Position numbers and translations under genes: made by a program. 64,000 nt of DNA, from the NCBI GenBank assembly GCA_001179505.1, contig CDMY01000337.1:5567-69566 (forward strand). Reading direction: 5' to 3'. Under the pieces are notes generated by a model. That model worked only from the letters and a program-made list of their open reading frames with translations, did no database searches and was not told the origin of the DNA. Positions 23,418 to 36,256 of this stretch are shown one piece after another. Positions within the stretch are counted from its first letter, which is position 1, and each line of letters starts with the position of its first letter. This DNA comes from Vitrella brassicaformis. Its lineage: Eukaryota > Sar > Vitrellaceae.

Positions 23418-23740
23418 CTAGTCAGAGAGCTCGACGTCGAGCGCCCACTGATCTAAGACATGCTGTTCGTACAGCAGCTCGTCGTCTTCCCCTGCCTGAC
23501 TGTCTGGCAAGAATGGGTTGAGGGCAAGCCACTCAGTGCGTGTCGCCTGTGCTGACAGAAGAAAGTCGGCCGCTGCAGAAAGCACCGGCAGTTTGTCCGA
23601 TTGCAGCACACAATAAGTGAACACAATTGGATGTGACCTGCGCCACAGACGATAACTAGAGGCATCAGGGGCAGTCACGCCATGCCGGCCAACAATTGTG
23701 TGCAGAGTGTCCCGCAGAGAGCGAAAGGGTGAATGGTCAC
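23418..23740 (-). CDS. Possible C-terminal exon of an unrecognised gene
   Basis: An open frame with coding-like composition begins after a CCTAG acceptor-like site near 23740 and ends TAG at 23418-23420. It runs SPFRSLRDTLHTIVGRHGV, then WRRSHPIVFTYCVLQSDKLP, AAADFLLSAQATRTEWLALN and an acidic end DDELLYEQHVLDQWALDVEL. There is no ATG, so it would be a downstream exon. It sits between the two copies of the 82-bp repeat. Upstream exons would have to overlap the secreted-protein gene on the other strand or be missing, so it may be a remnant. Confidence 0.35.
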
Positions 23741-23743
23741 CTA

Positions 23744-23825
23744 GGTTGGTTGGTTATTGTGTTTAACGAGACTCGTGTCTGTAGCCCCGAGGGGATCCTG
23801 TCCAGGTCACGCACTAAACTAGCAG
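23744..23825 (-). repeat. 82-bp direct repeat, copy 2
   Basis: Second copy of the 23176-23257 repeat. It ends 98 bp before the start of the secreted repeat protein on the plus strand, so it lies in that gene's promoter or 5' UTR. Confidence 0.85.
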
Positions 23826-23923
23826 TTTTCGCATGCACACCTAGGTGAGTCCCGTCGTTCTGCGAGCTTTGTTGTAAAGTCAGGAACTTCACTTGCCGCA
23901 CCAGCCCTTGTCCCGATCCGGAT

Positions 23924-25174
23924 ATGAACATTGGCTTTGCACCCATGCTGTCGCAGCCCTTCTCTTTTATCGTTTGCACTGCCATCTTCGCTGCGGTGTC
24001 CGCAGCAGCTGCCGAGAAACGGCACCGCCATGGACGTCGCGATACCGCTGCAATGGACAAGTACATCGGTCACCACACGGCTCTACCGACGGAGAGACCC
24101 CAGACGGTGGCGTTTCACCCAACAGGCAAGCTCAAATCCTTCCTCGACCATCCCGTTTCGGCATACTCGTACGGCATCGAGGATGGAGACTCGGTGGGCA
24201 GGAGATATGCAGCGGCGCATGCCACGAAACCGCATGCAGATCTCATGGCCCGGGAGCTGGCGACAAACGCCGACCTCTTCTCCTCACTGATCCAAATCAA
24301 ACGAGCACAACGGGGCTTAGCGAAGCACAAGGACGTCTCTCTCTCCAGCGGCATGGAGGCGGACACGGGCCCTCGGCTGCAGCCTGTGGACTCGTCCTAC
24401 TCGCGAGTCCTGCAGTATCTCGCGAACCCCTCATGGAGCACCATCCAGCAGAAAAGCACCGCTGGCCAGGGCTTGGTCACGAGGACTGCTGGTGACCTCC
24501 TTACCCGCGAGATGGAGGGCAACGGTGGGCTTTGGGAGACTTCTACTAGTAGTGGTCAGTCGACCAAGATCAAGGCGTTCCTGCAAGGCACTCGCAATCA
24601 GGCGAGACCCAGCGAGGGGCTTGTCTCGGCCCTGAGGTGCCGTGTGATGGTCGAGGAGAGGAAGAAGCGGCTGGAGGAGAGCAGCCAGCAGCAGCAGGCG
24701 GCCAGCGAGAATGATGAGGACGAGGCTGCGCTCGGGGCGTACTTGGCCGCCAAGGCCCCCAAGACGGCAGACACCCACCACGAGGCCGCTAGCCATACTT
24801 CTTCTCTTGGTGCCAAGGATGGCGGCCTCAACACTCAGGAGGTAGGCAGAGAGGATACCCACGAGGGCTCACTGTGTCTGTCTGTCTCCCACACGAATGG
24901 CAATTTCTTTGTGTGATGGCCACAATTCATGCAGAATGGTGGCGAGACAGTGCCCTATCTGAAGGCAGACAGCAGCGACCTGCTCACGCGGGAGATGGAA
25001 GGCAATCTGGGGCTCTTCGTCATGCAGCCCTTCGAGGCGACCCCCAAGCATTCCCGCCCTGCGCCGCTCGTCATCGAAGCCCCAGGAGTGTTCTCTGAAG
25101 TGACATCCTATCTGAACAGCAGCAACCTCCAGGGGATGGAGCAAGACACAGCTGCAACCAAGGCAGAAGGATAA
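23924..25174 (+). CDS. Secreted protein with internal DLLTRE repeats, unrecognised
   Basis: Two exons, 23924-24841 and 24935-25174, join in phase 0 to give 385 residues. The N-terminus MNIGFAPMLSQPFSFIVCTA continues into an Ala-rich stretch, a typical signal peptide cleaved near residue 30. A 14-residue motif occurs three times: DLMARELATNADLF (106-119), DLLTREMEGNGGLW (191-204) and DLLTREMEGNLGLF (321-334). Between them sits a second motif ending in F/Y-L: LKSFLDHP (70), VLQYLANPS (163), KIKAFLQ (216), VTSYLN (363). So the protein is built from alternating modules. A Gln/Glu-rich hinge lies around residues 245-270. No cysteines form an obvious disulfide pattern. No family recognised; it is presumably exported or sent to an endomembrane compartment. 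Confidence 0.75.
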
Positions 25175-25668
25175 TGGGCTGGGATGTACCACTAAGGTAG
25201 GGGCTGGCTCACGCGTCGATCGCATCGCCTAGGGCTGGCTGAGCTGTTGAGAGAGAACTGTGCGTGCACTCAGTCAGCTTGGTTGGTGTGTGGCATGCCC
25301 CGCATACGTGTATTGTATGGTGTCTGACCATGGCCCATGACTGCATGAATCGATGGACATAGATATCAGTATGGTCACGCCATGCATGCAATCAATGTCA
25401 ACCAGAAACCACAGCCATGCAGCATTGTCAAGACGCCACATCACATCGCCGGAGAGGCTTCGAGCGCTGAGCGAAGAAACAGAATGCACACAAATGATCA
25501 GGCAGGCAGACGGGAAAACAGCAGGCGTACAAACTGCCGGCTGAGCCCACATGCCCACCCATTCATCGCATACACACCAACACAAAAGAGACAGACAGGA
25601 CACATTGACACATTGCCAGCACTCACTCCCTTGCCCACAATCGCCATGTTTTCCCCCGCCCTGCCTGC
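25175..25668. other. Convergent spacer between secreted-protein gene and NMD3
   Basis: 494 bp between two stop codons. No coding or structural signal seen apart from short repeats; it presumably holds both 3' UTRs. Confidence 0.4.
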
Positions 25669-28128
25669 CTATCGGCCGCCCCCCCGCCGTGTGCGGCGCT
25701 TCTTGCCGCTCTTCCTGCTCGACGTACCGGCACCATCACCAGCAGCCGGCGCCATCTCGTCGTCTGCTCCATCCTGGACCTCTTCATCCTCATCGTCGGC
25801 CATGCCGCCGCCTTCCTCAGATTGGCCTGCTGCTGCTGTGGGGCTTTCGAGGCGTGCCGTGGCGTCCAGCTGTCCCTTGTCATCGAGCGTGAGGCCCTCC
25901 ATGAGCTCGGCCAGCTGGATCTCGGGGAACTCGCATTCATCGGCCACCGCCGCCTCATCAGTACACTGCTCGGGCTGGTACCTGGAACACACACGCACAC
26001 ACACACACACACACACACACCACACACCACACACACATATAAATGCACTCAACACATGACGACAAACCGAATGCGTTGTTTGTCCGGTGAGCGTACCTTG
26101 GGTCCCGGTAGAGGTTGATGTCTTGTCTCATGTCGACGTCCTCCTCGATCTCTCTCTTGAAGTCCTCGAGGTCCCTGGCGCGAGTGTCGACCTCCATCCT
26201 GCGGCCGCCCCTCTCGCCCTCCTCGGCCTCACCCGCGTCCTTCTCCATCGGCAGGTGCATCAATGTCCACATGCGGCGCTGGTTCTCCTTACGGGGGTAG
26301 AACTTGCGGACCAACACCACCTCAGACGGCATCTGCCATGCCATACCATGCCATGCCATAAACACATAACATACATGTAAGTAATGTAGGCACAGCAGAC
26401 AGCAATCAATGCATTCATTCATTCCTCCGACATACACACGTCGGTGTAGGCCACCTGCCCACCCATTGACCCACCTGTCCCTCAGTGAGTTCGGTGTCGA
26501 TGCCGCTGACGTTGATGGTGCGCAGGTCATAGCCAAGGCAGTAGTCCCCCGCCTTCAGAATGTGGCCCAGGTGCGTCTTGACCGTCACGCGCTCGTCGTT
26601 CTTGCCAAAGTCACACGCGCGGGCCACCTCCGCCTCGCACACTACAAACTTGGCGCCACGCGTCGCATTCGTGTTGGCCGACTGGTTGCCGCGGCGGTTC
26701 TTGCGATTGTTGGCCGGTGTTGCTGCGGGGGCAGGTGCGGCTGCTGGTGGAGCATGCTGGCGTGAAGCGTCGGTCGTGTCGACATCAAGGATGACAAACT
26801 CAGTCAGGTGACGGCGAGTGAAGACTGACAGACAGACAAGGCAGGCCGAAGGAGATCGGTGGTCGCTAGAGCCGTGTGTGTGCTGTGTGCTGTCTGTGCA
26901 TTGTCTGTGGGTTACGTACTGGCCTGGAACGGTGACTGCCAGTATTTGACGGAGGGGATCTCGACCGTCCGCAGGGTGAAGGGGTCGATCAGGTGGATGC
27001 TGCTCGACACCTTCCGACACAGCATCAACTGCACGCACACAGACACAACTCAACATGAATGAACACACCACAGCGAGCCGGTCTGCCTGTCTGCCTGCCT
27101 GTCTGACCTGTGGGACGCCTCCCAGAGCGGCGGCGAGTTTGCCAGGGAGGTACACGAGGTCGTCTTTGCAGATGGGGCAGATTTCCTGGAAGATGGTGTA
27201 CTTGTAGTTGTAGGTGTTGCTCTTGGAGTCGTGTGACGTCAGCTGCTTGCTGGACTTGCTGCGCATCGGGAAGAACGAGTTGATGAAGTCCGCCAGCTTC
27301 TGCGCGTGCTGCTTGCCCATGAACTGGAAGTCGATGCCGTCGGGCTTCTCCACAATGTGCAGCACCTGAACAAAGAATTGAACGAACATCCGCACACACA
27401 TGACAGACACCATTCCCCCTCCCTCCCTCCCCCCTCCCATGTATACAGACCTTTTCGTGTGCATCGTGTTTGATGATGAGCTGCTCGAGAAAGAGGAACG
27501 TCCGCTTGTGGTCGGTCCGCTGGCGCACCTGGACGAGTGCGTTCCATGTGTGTGGGGTGTAGATGCGGTGGCAGTCCTCGCACTTCTGCGACTGGACAAC
27601 GAACTCGATGACGACGCTCTGCTGCAGGATGGCGCCGTTCATGACCTCCTTCTGCACCACACACTTGACCTTGATGCGCCGGCTGTGCGGCTCGGTCCAG
27701 ATGAAGGAGGCGTCCACGAGCTTGACGCCCTTGGTGTTGAGGCCCTTGATCTTCTTCAGGCACACGGCCAGCAGCTCCTTGCTCTCCAGCTCGCAGTGCA
27801 GCCACGGCGGACGGAGGTAGCGGTCGCACTCCTTGCAGTAGGGCAGCAAGCCAGTGCGGGAGATGCCCTCGGTGATGTCCACCTGAGACCGCAGGCAGCT
27901 CACGCACATCATCGCAGGGTTCGCCTCGATGGACGTCCCGCACAGACAACCTGCACACACACACACACACACGACACCGACATACGCACACACGACACCG
28001 ACACACAGACACACAGACACCCAGGCTCAGACAAGTGCTTGCTTGTGGGAACGCGTGGCTGTCTGTTGTTTGTGGATTGGCTTGCTCTGTTGCTTGTTTG
28101 TTTCTTTCTTACACAGAACGGTCGGCAT
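25669..28128 (-). CDS. NMD3: 60S ribosomal export protein NMD3
   Basis: Adaptor that binds nascent 60S subunits in the nucleus and carries the Crm1 export signal. Exon 1 is only 16 nt (28113-28128, ATGCCGACCGTTCTGT). Its donor GTAAG and the acceptor at 27951 restore MPTVLCCLCGTSIEANPAMM, the family's zinc-binding N-terminus, followed by CVSCLRS. Further conserved blocks are VDITEGISRTGLLPYCKECDR, LLAVCLKKIKGL, DASFIWTEPHSRRIKVK, KEVMNGAILQQ, CEDCHRIY, KQHAQKLADFINSFFP, SNTYNYKYTIFQEICPICKD, IHLIDPFTLRT, THLGHILKAGDYCLGYDL and VLVRKFYPRKENQRRMW, then DLEDFKREIEEDVDMRQDIN. The acidic C-terminus ending KSGKKRRTRRGGGR should contain nuclear import and export signals; TAG at 25669-25671. An (AC)n run lies in one intron near 25990-26030. 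Confidence 0.93.
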
Positions 28129-30203
28129 CTGTTGAGGCGGGCGAGGAGCATCCACAGCAGATGCATCCATGCTTGCCGGGATGATAACGGTATGTTCTCA
28201 GCGTTGATTTCTTCGACGATGCTCACACTCCGTGCTTCACGGCAAGCTGAGGAGCGAGCGGTTTACGGAGGAGCGGTTTCACGAGCTCTGCGAGCTATGT
28301 ATGGGGGTTGGGATAGCCAATGGGATAGCCGTCCTTCCCCTCGTCCGATTGGTCATGATCAATCGAAATTCAATTCATTGTCTCAATGCACTTCGCCTCA
28401 GCAGATGCATCCATGCAGGCACGCTGCAGACGAGCATCAGTGACAAAACACGCAGCCGGTGTGAGAAGGCATGGCATGGCTGCCCATCCATCCATCCATC
28501 CATCCATTTAGGTACGTGCCCCCACTTGTCAAGTCAATCAGTGTAGTCACTCAGACACGCCTGCAGCAGGGAGGGAGGGAGCTGACGTATCGGTATAGTA
28601 CACAGCGCTGTCAGTGCCACGCATGGCCATGTGGCCATGGGCATGCAGTGTGGGGTGCGGCGCACACTGTGGAAGTGGGACTGCCTGCCTGTGAGCTGTT
28701 TGTTGCATCCATGCAGGGACGCATCAGGTGAGTGACAGAGAGAAATGAGGGAGGCCACGGTGGATGGATGGATGGATGCGACACAATGCATGGTGGCTGG
28801 AAGAGAAAGAGGTGTGAATATGCAGACATAGTTCATAGATACCAGAGCAAGTGTGTAGTATGGCGGATCGGCGGGTGGATCCATCCATCCATCCATCCAT
28901 TCAAGAAAACGAGCGAGAGAGAGAGAGAGACAACAAGAGAGCCATTCACCCATCCATCCATACCTTCACCCACTCACTCAACTATCTATCGCACTTGGAT
29001 GGACGACATAGACACCAACCAGCAAGTAGACTGAGCGAGTGAGTGAGTGACAATTAAAGGAGCCACCAACTAGGAACCGTACATACATACAAGGGTCCAT
29101 GTGATGTGTCTTTCTTGTCTTCCTTCGTGCCTCCCAATCACCATCCCATCCACCAAATTCGGACGCCGGCCGCCCATCTTCGGGTCACTATTTGCAGCAT
29201 TCGTGTCCTTCCCGCTTCCTCTCGTGTCAGTTCTCCATCCCCCTCCCCTCCCGCCTCTCTCTCCCGCAGCAGAAGACTACTGAGCACCAAGCGCACATCT
29301 CATGCATCTGCGGATCAAGCAATGAGCCATGACAGACAGACAGACAGACAAGAGACCATCACAGACGAGTCTGAGGGTGGAGGCGAGAGCTGCTGCAGGT
29401 TGTGAGTTGCGTTTCTTGAGCAGTAGTGAGTGGAAACGGAAGTAGGCAGCCATCAGTCCAATCTACCCACCAACCCACCCATCCAGCCCACAGCCCCGGC
29501 CGTCCCTCCTCTGAATTCGTCCATTCAGTCAGTCAGCAATGCACTCACTCGATGAATGACCCCCTTCCCTCCCTCCCTCTCTGGCTGCCTTCCTTCGCCC
29601 TGCCCTGTCTGCCTCTCTGCGGGCGCCCGGGAGAAAAAAGCGGCAGGCCATCCAAACCCACACACAACACGCACCCGTGGATGCGATACACGCACCATAC
29701 ACACACACACACATGCAGGTAGGTGGTAGGTAGATAGGTGGGTAACAATACATAAAGACACTTACTTGTGGATGGAAAGGAAGTGTGTAGCAGCAGACAG
29801 GGCAGAAACACGAGCACAAAACGTCAGAATCATCCCCCGACCGGCCCGGGGCACCGATCGCATCTCACTCACAGCCATGCAGCCATGAGTCAGCCAGTGG
29901 GTCCGGTCTCCACCAAGTGAGTGGGCACACACAACACAAGACAGCAAAATTCAAACGCCGGTGCTGTTTTCCTTGTACTCATTCATGCCTGGATGCATTT
30001 GTTCATAAATGCATTCATTCGTGAGTACGTAAGCAGGAGCAGGTCAGTCATGTAAGTGGCTGGTGCGTTCTCACGTATTTTTCATTCTTTCATTCATGCA
30101 AAAGCACAAAAGTGGGTGGGGTAGTGTAGGGTGGGGTCGGTCCATCCATCCACCGATGGGTAGGTAGCAGCTCTGGACTTAAAACGCCTCCCTCCTCCAT
30201 CGC

Positions 30204-30223
30204 ACGTACGTGTACACGTACGT
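30204..30223. repeat. 20-bp perfect palindrome
   Basis: ACGTACGTGTACACGTACGT is identical to its reverse complement. It is the cleanest of several ACGT/GTAC-rich palindromic stretches in the gene-poor region. Confidence 0.8.
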
Positions 30224-31745
30224 ACACTACAAGTATGTATGTATGTATGTGTGTATGTATGTGCTGCCGATCCGATCGCGTGCAGACATCCGGATCCGCC
30301 CACATACGCAGCACACACAGCATGACACTTACTGAGTCCTTGCCTTGCCGCACATTCACACATGTGTGCATGGTGTGTATGTCGAGTGAGTGAGTGAGTG
30401 TTTGGAAGAAAAGGCGATCCGATTGGCCGTCGTGGCGTCCACGTGCGTGTGGTGTCTCTGTGTGTGGGCGGTGGATGTCTGTCTCTGTGCTGTGTGGATG
30501 TGTTATATGGGCGGCTGGCTGGATCGTGGCTTGTCTATACTCGTCCGCCCTTCTGTCTGTCTGTCTGTCTGTCTGGCTGGCTGGAAGCCGGGTTAGAAAA
30601 CGATGGATGGATGCGGGTACCTGCAGTCAGTCCATGTATCTATCAGTAGTATCCCAGTGGTAATCCATACCTCGTCGAACTACTCATTGTGAGTGGTGTG
30701 TCGCCCGCCTCTCCTATCAGTCCAGCAAGTCAGTCAGCCGAAAGAGTGCGAATGAAGAACGTGATAGATAGATAGGTGGATGGATGGATGGATGGACCCC
30801 TGCCTAGTGAGACAGCCAGGCGGGTGTCAATCGTGTGGTGTCATCCCCTCCCTCCCTCCCTCCCTCCCCTGTGGTCGAGTCAGTCGATCAATCAAGCAAT
30901 CGATGAGCAATCGATGACAAATAGAGATCGATGGGTGGAAGAGAGTGAGTGTGCATGACATGAATGAGTGTGAATGAAATACCCACACACGCACAAACAC
31001 ACACATACACATACACATACACACGTACGCTCACACATAAACCGGCGGGTGGGGACGCACGTAGGTTGCTCGAATGACACGGACACTGAGCATCGACATT
31101 GATGGGATGGGTGGACACACAAACAAATAGCCAGCTGTCTCCCTCCCTCCCTGCCTCCCTCTCCCCTCCCTCTCCTCTCCCCTCCCGTCCTACTCCATTT
31201 AGCGGGTCATCGCGTCCCTCCCGCTCTCTCTCTCTCTCTCTCTCTCACCTCAGTGGCAGCCAGGAGCGTACGTCCGTACGTTGGTGTGCATCCATCGCTG
31301 GATGTGAGCATATAGCAGACAGACAGACACAGCACAGAAGGCACAGACAGACAGCAAGCAGCACACGAAAGAGCAGAGCAGCGTCAGCCAGCCAGCCAGC
31401 CAGCCAGCGTCCCCTGTGTATGCACCGCACGTCACTCACGTATGCACGCATCATCCATATGACAGACAGACACGAATGGCAGGCAGGCATGAGCGAGTAA
31501 GGAAGTCATAGCACGGAAGTAAGCCCTGAGGTAGGCAGGTAGGTAGGTGGGCAGGTGGGCGAGTCAGGCCCACCAGTCGCAGAGCAGCACAGCGACCGCC
31601 ATCAGTCACCCACCCATCCATCGGCCCACCCACCCCTCCACGGCCAGGCCATCCATTGGCAAAAATTCCAAACTCATGAGCATGCATCTCTCTGTCTGTC
31701 TCTCTGTCAGTGAGTAAGACCATGTATCTATCGTATCGATGGGCG

Positions 31746-31774
31746 CAGGCAGGCAGGCAGGCAGGCAGGCAGGC
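31746..31774. repeat. (GGCA)n microsatellite
   Basis: About seven tandem GGCA units in the gene-poor region. Confidence 0.8.
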
Positions 31775-34440
31775 AAGATCGGAGGGAGGAGAGCAGGCAG
31801 GCAGGACGGGATGCACTCGCTCACTCGTCCGTCCATTGGTGCGGTGCATGGCTGCATGTGTGGGTGGATGGCGTGTGGTGGTGTGGTGTGTGTGGCTAGA
31901 AATAAAGGCTGAAAGAAAGGAGGAAGGAAGGTAACGATTAGATCATAGCGAATAGAAAGAGATCTCAAACCAGGCCAAGGCAACGCAGCCACCGCATTGG
32001 TCGGCCACACTTGGTCGGACTTCCCCCTTTCCCATGCCACATACCCCCCCCACACACACACGACACCACGCTCACTACTCACTTGCCAAGCTGCCGGCCC
32101 TGTCTGTCTGTCTGTCTCTATTGCACCGCACGACCTACTCGGATCTTTCTTGACGCCCTGCGCCACACACGCACCGCGCACCAGACGCAAAGAACAAATG
32201 GCGGTGTGCAAATATGCAAGTATGTAAGCATCGGGCGGGAACCCACCAAAATCAGCGCACTCACTCACCCACCCCACCGGCAGGCAGGCAGGCACATCAA
32301 TCCCTCCGTCCCTCCCTTGGGAGATCGATCGCCTCCCTCCCTCCCTCCAGAACTAGACAGACACATGATCCCCCTCGGCTTGCCCTCGTCTCATATCCGC
32401 AGCTGTCTTGACAACAGTGATCGTCAGTCAGCCTGCCTGCCTCTCTCAGCCACGTCCCCACTGATCGATCCATGGTAAGCGAGAGGACCAAAATTGCTAG
32501 TACGCTTCTCCTGTGTATGTAAATGCAGCCGGCCAGCCCTCACTGCAAGCAATGCACGACAAATAAAAGACAACCAGCCGGCAAACAGCGAACCCTTCCC
32601 TTCGTCCATCCATCCATCCATTCATCCATTGACCACACGCAGACAGGACAGGCAGCGACACTCGAGTGAGCATCGTTGGCAGCCAGGATAGACAGAGGGG
32701 GCAGCACGGCACGCACCGGTGACTGTGAGTGAGGGAGAGTGACGGTGTCGGTGTCAGGTAGCTCGGTCTTGGTTTGAAAAACAAACAACCCTGTCTGTCT
32801 CCCTTTGCCCATCCAGTCAGCCAGCATGCCCTCAAACTCGGTCGGTGGTCAGGTCAAGTCAGTGTGCGGCCGGCCGGGTGGTCTCTGCCCGCCGTCGCGC
32901 ATACATATTGTTGTGTCAAGTGGTAGTGACTGCAATGCACACGCACACACCCAATGCATGTTATGTATGTGCCGATTCATCCCCCACAGACAGATCGACG
33001 GTCAGTACGCAGCGATTTGCGTACTATAGGTCGGTCGATCGATGGATCGGTCCCAGCCATTCATCCACCTCTCTACTTTTCTACTTACCTACCTCCCTGG
33101 CAAGACAAGACAGACATACCAGACATGCACCATGCACACATACACACACACATATACACACAAGCGCACAGAGCAGACCGACCGGTGTACGCAGTACGCA
33201 GTACGAAGGAACGGATGAGATGAGTGGATGGCTGAGTGAAAGGGCCGACGAGGAGGGAGGTAGCAGCAGCAGCCTCCTAGCAGTGAGTGACTGTACCCAT
33301 ACACGTACGTACGTACGGGGCGAACGACTTCTGAGAGCCAAAATCGCACGCACTTGCCCATGATACGTATCCCTCACCCCCACTGCCCATCTCTCTCTCT
33401 CTCACACAGACGGACGTCGGCTGGCTGGTTGGTTTGTTAGGTGAGTAGATGGGTGACTTGCGGTAGTGGATGATGGGTGCCATGGTGGCTGGATGGACCC
33501 ACTCAAGGGATGAAGGGAGGGAGGAGACACAGAAGAGGGGAGAGAGAGAGCGAATCACATCAATCACATCACACCACACCAGAACAAAGCACACACACGG
33601 ACTGCATCAAACAAGAAGGAAGGAACCATCGCTCGCATCAAGAAAGCCAGCAAGGAAGGAAAAACACAGCTGCATGGGTGGGTCGAGGCGATGTGGACTG
33701 GGCGGGGTGCCCTCTTTCGATACACTCCCGCATCCATCCATCCATCCAGGCAGGCAGGCAGGCAGGCAGAGAGACAGAGAGGTAGATGAGCGATTAGTCC
33801 CCCCCCTCACTACCTCCCCCCTCTTAAAACAACGGCATGGAAACAGGACGCAGGCAACCAGGAAGCAGGCAAGCAAGTAGGTGGGTGAGCGGGGCATTGG
33901 CTTTGGTTCCGTCTCCGCAGCCAACGGCGCATCCACGCACGGCACGGCAGACTGAGAGTGCGCTGGAGTGGAATGGGATGGCAAACGTGTGTGTGGCATA
34001 AGAGCATGCACATGGTGGCGAAAAAATAGCCCAGAGAGCGAGCGGAAACCCACACAGGCAGACAGAAACACGGAAGGAAACACAGAGAGTGAGTGAGTGA
34101 GCACGCCACGCACGGCCGTATATCGACGAAAAAGACAGACAGGCCAAACAAACTCGTCGTCGAGGGGAGGGGGAGGGAGTCGTGGATGAGTCAACGGAGA
34201 CAGACAAGTGCTGCAGTGCACGCAACACACCCGCACCCACACCCAGGCACACGCAGGCATCCACCAGGCCAGGCGAGATAAAATAACACAACACACATGC
34301 CATCCATCAACAGGAAATCCACGATGGCACCCGTACATCCATGACATGAAGCAAGCAACAGCCGAGCCGACCGCCTCCCTCCCTCCCTCCTTGGCGAAAA
34401 ACCATGGTGTGGTGAGTGGTGGATTGATAACAGGCAAACA

Positions 34441-34512
34441 GCCAGCCAGCCAGCCAGCCAGGCCGACCGACCGACCGACCGGCCGACCGACCGACCGACC
34501 GACCGACCGACC
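34441..34512. repeat. (GCCA)n followed by (GACC)n compound microsatellite
   Basis: A GCCA run passes into a long GACC run, the longest compound tetranucleotide tract in the window at roughly 70 bp. Confidence 0.85.
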
Positions 34513-36218
34513 AGTGAGGTGACCAACAGGGAAAATTGACCGCAGAGTACTCGCCTTCCTTGCTTGAGTCAGTCAGTCAGTGTCAGTCAGCCAGGAGCGT
34601 ACGTATGGATGCATGGGTATGAACGGCAGGGCGTGCGAGCGACTTGGCAGCGAGAGGTGACTCAGTCTGTGAGTTAGTCAGCCAGCCAACCACAAAAATG
34701 CCCGCCGCAGAGAGACAGAGGGAGGGAACGAGTGCAATCACCGCTGCCACAGCCAGCCCAGCCCCCCTGCACATCACTCATGTCTGTCATGTAGCTAACC
34801 GCTCGTTGGCCTCGTGTGTGAAAGAGCCGTTGACAAAAAGCCAGACAGGCCGACAGACAGACAGACAATCCACAGACAGACAGACAGCGATGGTGAGAAA
34901 ACATGCATACATAACATGCACTGATATGCTGCGTGCACTGCACGTGTGTAGGCAGATAGATCGGTTCGGTGGGGGTGGGGTGAGTGGGTGTGCGGTGCTG
35001 CCGCAGCGCCGGCCACAAATAGTGATCTCTGGTCAACCAAGAGGACAAAAGAGCCATCCATCCATCAATAATCTGACTGAAGGAGCGGGCGAGCCTACAA
35101 ATAGCAGAATGGTGCGTGACGGACTGACCTCATGGGTGGGTGCGTCGGTGGGCGGGTGCATACGTGCCGAGACAGACAGACATATAGGCGAGACGTCGGA
35201 CGGACAGACAGAGTGGAATTACATACAGGTATTCGCAGAGCTGAGCTGAAATGAGCTGACTGAACTGGTTGGTGTACGAAAGACCCGCCGCACAGCCGAA
35301 CAGGCACTCACACGCACGCACGCACACAACATACCCGACAGACAGACAGACAGCAGGTGAGAAAACGCCCCAGCCTGTATGAGATGAACGAGGTATTGGT
35401 TACATACATACAGCAAAGACAAGAGAGCCAGTGGTGTGGCTGGGCTGAGTGGGTGAGTGAGGATGGGCCCAAAAAAACACAGCACAACACACAACACGAC
35501 ACACAGCTCACAACACAGAACATCAATCACAGCACACACAGCACAAGTGCGTCACGCGTCACCACATCGCGTCAGTCAACAAAGCGAGAAAAATGCCAGT
35601 GGCCCTCCATCCATTCAATCTTTCTGACATCGTCACTTTCTTCTGGGCGGAGAAAGTGTGCCTTAGTGCGTGCTTGGTGGATTGATTCATTGAATGAGCC
35701 GGGCAGCATGGTGGGCTGGCTAATTAAAGCACTATTCAAGCATCGATCGCAGCACAAGCACACAGACAGACAGAGGCAAGGAGGGAGGACCTGGCACGGG
35801 CATCAAAGCTTGGTGAAAGAGACATGGGAGGCGTGTGGGGTACACAGCGATGCGCGACAAGCGAACAGGAAGACAGGTGAGGCAGGCAATGAATGAACTT
35901 AGAGAAGCGAGCGAGCAAAGGAGGCAGGCAAGAAGCAGGCCACAAATATCCATACTTGCTTAGGAAGCCAAGACAGACAGACAGACAGATGGACAGGTGG
36001 GCGAATGAGCAGGCAGGCAGGCAGGCAGGAGTGAGTGGGTAATAGAGGGTAGCCAGGAACTGGTATGTAGCCGTGTGTGTCGTGCCGTGCCATGATATGT
36101 CATTCATGTACATGTGTGTGTGTGTGTGTGCCGTATGTATGTATGTACGCAAGGCAGGAAGACAGTCAGACGTGTGTACGCCGTGCAAACAACGGTACCC
36201 TCCCCGTCCCCTCTCCTC

Positions 36219-36221
<3 letters not shown>

Positions 36222-36253
<32 letters not shown>
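36222..36253. repeat. (CT)n microsatellite
   Basis: About 16 CT units. A similar (CT)n run occurs at 31223-31246. Confidence 0.8.

Positions 36254-36256
<3 letters not shown>

Noticed and set aside
33607-34437. 276-residue minus-strand frame
   Set aside because: Composition is dictated by tetranucleotide repeats, with Cys/Leu/Pro strings and no family resemblance or splice logic.
28880-34512. CRISPR-like arrays
   Set aside because: The tandem CATC, GGCA and GACC units are uninterrupted microsatellites without unique spacers, in nuclear eukaryotic DNA.
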